Part shown: one piece after another, positions 61,756 through 64,000 of the stretch
How the letters are laid out: every line of letters begins with the position of its first letter
Numbering within the stretch: the first letter of the stretch is position 1
Source: Clavelina lepadiformis
Lineage: Eukaryota > Chordata > Ascidiacea > Aplousobranchia > Clavelinidae
Direction: 5' to 3'
NCBI RefSeq assembly: GCF_947623445.1
Contig: NC_135241.1
Location: 19,904,501-19,968,500 of the forward strand
Length of the DNA stretch: 64,000 bases
Translations under genes and position numbers: made by a program
The notes under the pieces: generated by a model
What the model saw: the letters and a program-made list of their open reading frames with translations, nothing else
What the model was told of the DNA's origin: nothing
Databases searched by the model: none

Positions 61756-63706
61756 AGCCTATAATATCAACCTTTTTAACGAGCCTTCAATACGGCAAGC
61801 ACCAAACTGCAATACGACCCTGGGCAGAACTCTATGGGGTTGGTATGTGTATGTTATTAACTAATTTGATCTAAAATTAACACGTATTTAAACGAATTCC
61901 TTTCCTATGTTATTTTCGAAAGTAGGACATTGAATTCAGCTTGAATCTACAGGTACGGTACCGCTAAGTCTGGCAGCAGTATAACCTACTGCCAGTGGCA
62001 GTGTGTCAGCGCTGTTGACCTTATTGCATGTGCTACGGTAAGCTATAGACTTGTTTGTTCTTAATTATCATTTGCGTAACCAAATTTCCTCCGGAATTAC
62101 TGACTGAACCATGCATACACACTTAGTAAAAGCTGCTCATCATTACACGATGCAAGATTAAGTACGTTTCAAAGCAACCTTTTCATACTTTGCAGGGCTG
62201 TATACCGGTAATTGCCTTGCTGCCGTCAGCGCAGTATCTGGTTCGGTAACGTTACTAGAGTTATGAAAAAGTTAAATTACAATCCTCGAATCGAATACCA
62301 AGGAAGTTTATCAGTGCTGTTTTACAATCTGTGACAACTACAGAACTGCAGAAATAAAACTTCGTTCAGTTGCAAACTGCTAAATGTTCTGTAAAAAATT
62401 TTTTTGGTTGGCACCTGCACATTCTTGCTCAATATCATAAACCATAGAAATCCCATAGATAGAGGTTAATACCAGTACGAAGACTTTGCGAAATATAGTC
62501 TCATATCAGCAAGAACGCACGTGTGGCCGGTTTTGTTCTTGGCGTATCAACATAGACGTAATAACAGCTGAGCTTTGTATGTTACCGTATATTGTTTCTT
62601 TTTCCCCGATTGCTGTGCGGAGCGAAAATTACAATGTTAAACGTTATAATGAAATGATAAGCATAGATTGACTGAATTTGTTTTAGAAAAGTTGTGTAAA
62701 TGTGTTGTTTTGTGTGCACTAGGTAGAATGAAGTAGAATTCACCCTGACCCAGCCGTAGCAGCATAGCGCTATAAACAATTTTTAGACTACCACACTAGG
62801 CTACTAGCTTAAGTTTGTGAAAGGCTTGGCTAGAATATGTGCCAGTCTGTTTGAATTTCGTACCGTAGGGCGTAGACTATGGATTAGGCCTAATGGAAAA
62901 AGGCCAAAATAATATAGCGTAGCTTACGGTATACCCAGACCTACACTAATCTAACATGACATGACTACATGAGTATATATATCAGGCATGTTTAACCAAA
63001 GATTGGAAACAAACAAATGTATTTGGCGTACACTATAGGAAAGGTGTAACCTGTAGGCTACTGCTAGGTGTGTGCTCCATAGTGGAAAGTGTGGTAGTTG
63101 CACACCGGAGTTTCATCAACATGTACGCCGAAAGTTTTATTTTCACGCTGATTTATAATAAACAAACAAAGAAAAGCTGGTTGTTTGAATGCCAATGTAT
63201 AATAACTAAGCGAACAATTGAGGCTTCAGTACACGCCTTTACGCCAAAATTTGCATCTTTGCACACTCGATTTTTGAACGTGAAAACTGCCCTACTTTGC
63301 AGTTGGGTGTGTGCATAATCACTGAACTTTATTCATGCAACTCCTAGGATACTTGGAGTAAACTGTCAGGCTAGCTGATGAATATTATAAAATAATGACA
63401 GAATGAGATCTAAAATCGTAGTTCTAAATATTTCGAATCTTGTGCTGAAGTGAAGTGCATGTGATGCCACAATTTGGGCAGTAGGGGTTTGGTTAGATAA
63501 TATATATTTAAATGCATGATTGTACATTTTTGTACTAGACCCAATATTTCGTGATCTATTTTTATTTGATTGTGTAAGATCAGAACGTACAGTAGGTTGG
63601 TCAGTTTCTTGCAGAGGTCTTTCCAATTCAATTTTCACATGCTTTAAAACAATAAAGTCAAATATTTTTTCCTACAGCTGTTTAACTAGTTAACAGTAAC
63701 ACAACT
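61756..63706. other. Divergent intergenic region ZNF318-like / GAR1
   Basis: Should hold both promoters. A dispersed repeat family A copy lies at 63077-63320. A pyrimidine tract with acceptor (TTTTTTCCTACAG) at about 63666-63677, about 30 bases before the GAR1 ATG, suggests a 5' UTR intron or spliced leader. No other gene is seen. Confidence 0.6.
63077..63320 (+). repeat. Dispersed repeat family A, fullest copy
   Basis: Begins CCATAGTGGAAAGTGTGG, contains TTCATCAACATGTACGCCGA, CTGATTTATAATAAACAAAC, TTGAGGCTTC and AAAATTTGCATCTTTGCACA, and ends near a TTTGCAGTTGGG motif. It matches copies at 12638-12855 (inverted), 15878-15960 (partial) and 16668-16866 (partial). No protein is supported; the frames it opens share SFINMYAE by descent of the repeat. 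Confidence 0.75.
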
Positions 63707-63913
63707 ATGTCATTTCGAGGACGAGGTGGCGGATTTAGAGGAAGAGGTGGTCGAGGTGGTGGAAGAGGAGGAGGAAGGGGTGGTTATGGAGGAGGAAGGG
63801 GTGGTTATGGAGGAAATAGATACAATGATGAACCACCAGATTATGTTGTGGAGCTTGGAACTGCAATGCATACTTGTCAAGAAGAGCTAGTTTGCAAATG
63901 TACCAATGAAAAG
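63707..63913 (+). CDS. GAR1: GAR1, H/ACA snoRNP subunit (first coding exon, partial)
   Basis: The first 69 residues before a GTAAGA donor. GAR1 is the H/ACA ribonucleoprotein subunit 1 that helps pseudouridylation of rRNA and works with dyskerin, NHP2 and NOP10 in nucleolus and Cajal bodies. The N-terminus is the usual RGG-type domain (MSFRGRGGGFRGRGGRGGG, then GGYGGGRGGYGG). It runs into the conserved Gar1 core: PPDYVVELGTAMHTCQEELVCKCTNEKV, here split as PPDYVVELG and CQEELVCKCTNEKV. The rest of the gene lies beyond the window. The start matches the family MSFRG start. Confidence 0.93.
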
Positions 63914-64000
63914 GTAAGATCAAGTGAATTGAAAATTTTTAGGTACACACGTTAGATTGTAATTCCATTACACTGTTATTATTATAAACCAATGACTTTT
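63914..64000 (+). other. Start of GAR1 intron 1, cut by the window edge
   Basis: AT-rich sequence following the GTAAGA donor. No acceptor appears before the window ends. Confidence 0.7.

Noticed and set aside
1-64000. CRISPR arrays, operons with Shine-Dalgarno sites, rRNA, tRNA and virus-like elements
   Set aside because: None was seen. The gene structure is plainly eukaryotic and no reverse-transcriptase, capsid or envelope-like frames were recognised.

Overview
This is a eukaryotic nuclear window: AT-rich, with many short GT-AG introns and animal gene families. Fibulin, sphingosine-1-phosphate phosphatase, Tctex-type dynein light chain and a ZNF318-like gene all point to a metazoan. Compact genes, one nested gene and several ATGs preceded by a splice acceptor with no obvious upstream exon would suit a tunicate (ascidian), but the species is an inference.

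Layout. 1-4763 (+): two tandem intronless pyridoxamine-phosphate oxidase (PNPO) genes, then a five-exon sphingosine-1-phosphate phosphatase (SGPP). 6319-12447 (-) and 17077-37580 (+): two divergently transcribed paralogues of an AT-hook nuclear protein (1274 and 839 codons), with a repeat-rich spacer between them. Intron 14 of the plus copy holds a complete antisense fibulin-like gene (28082-32957, -). 37581-42215: gene-poor, with hAT-type transposon debris. 42216-56878 (+): DYNLT1-like dynein light chain, a large cadherin-like/U-box-like/TPR protein, RPF2 and a DDX28-like mitochondrial helicase. 57049-61755 (-): a ZNF318-like matrin-type zinc-finger protein, tail to tail with DDX28. 63707 to the edge (+): first coding exon of GAR1.

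Three genes serve ribosome or RNP assembly (RPF2, DDX28, GAR1), and the ZNF318-like gene lies among them. I joined exons by reading frame, splice dinucleotides and phase; every multi-exon model closes in frame. The least certain joins are exon 12 of the TPR gene and the donor of exon 10 in the minus AT-hook gene.

Mobile DNA is mainly small non-autonomous hAT-like elements. Six have terminal inverted repeats and exact or one-mismatch 8-bp target duplications. There is also a hAT transposase C-terminal remnant, a composite inverted-repeat element of about 1.1 kb, and three dispersed repeat families. I saw no virus-like element, CRISPR array, rRNA or tRNA.
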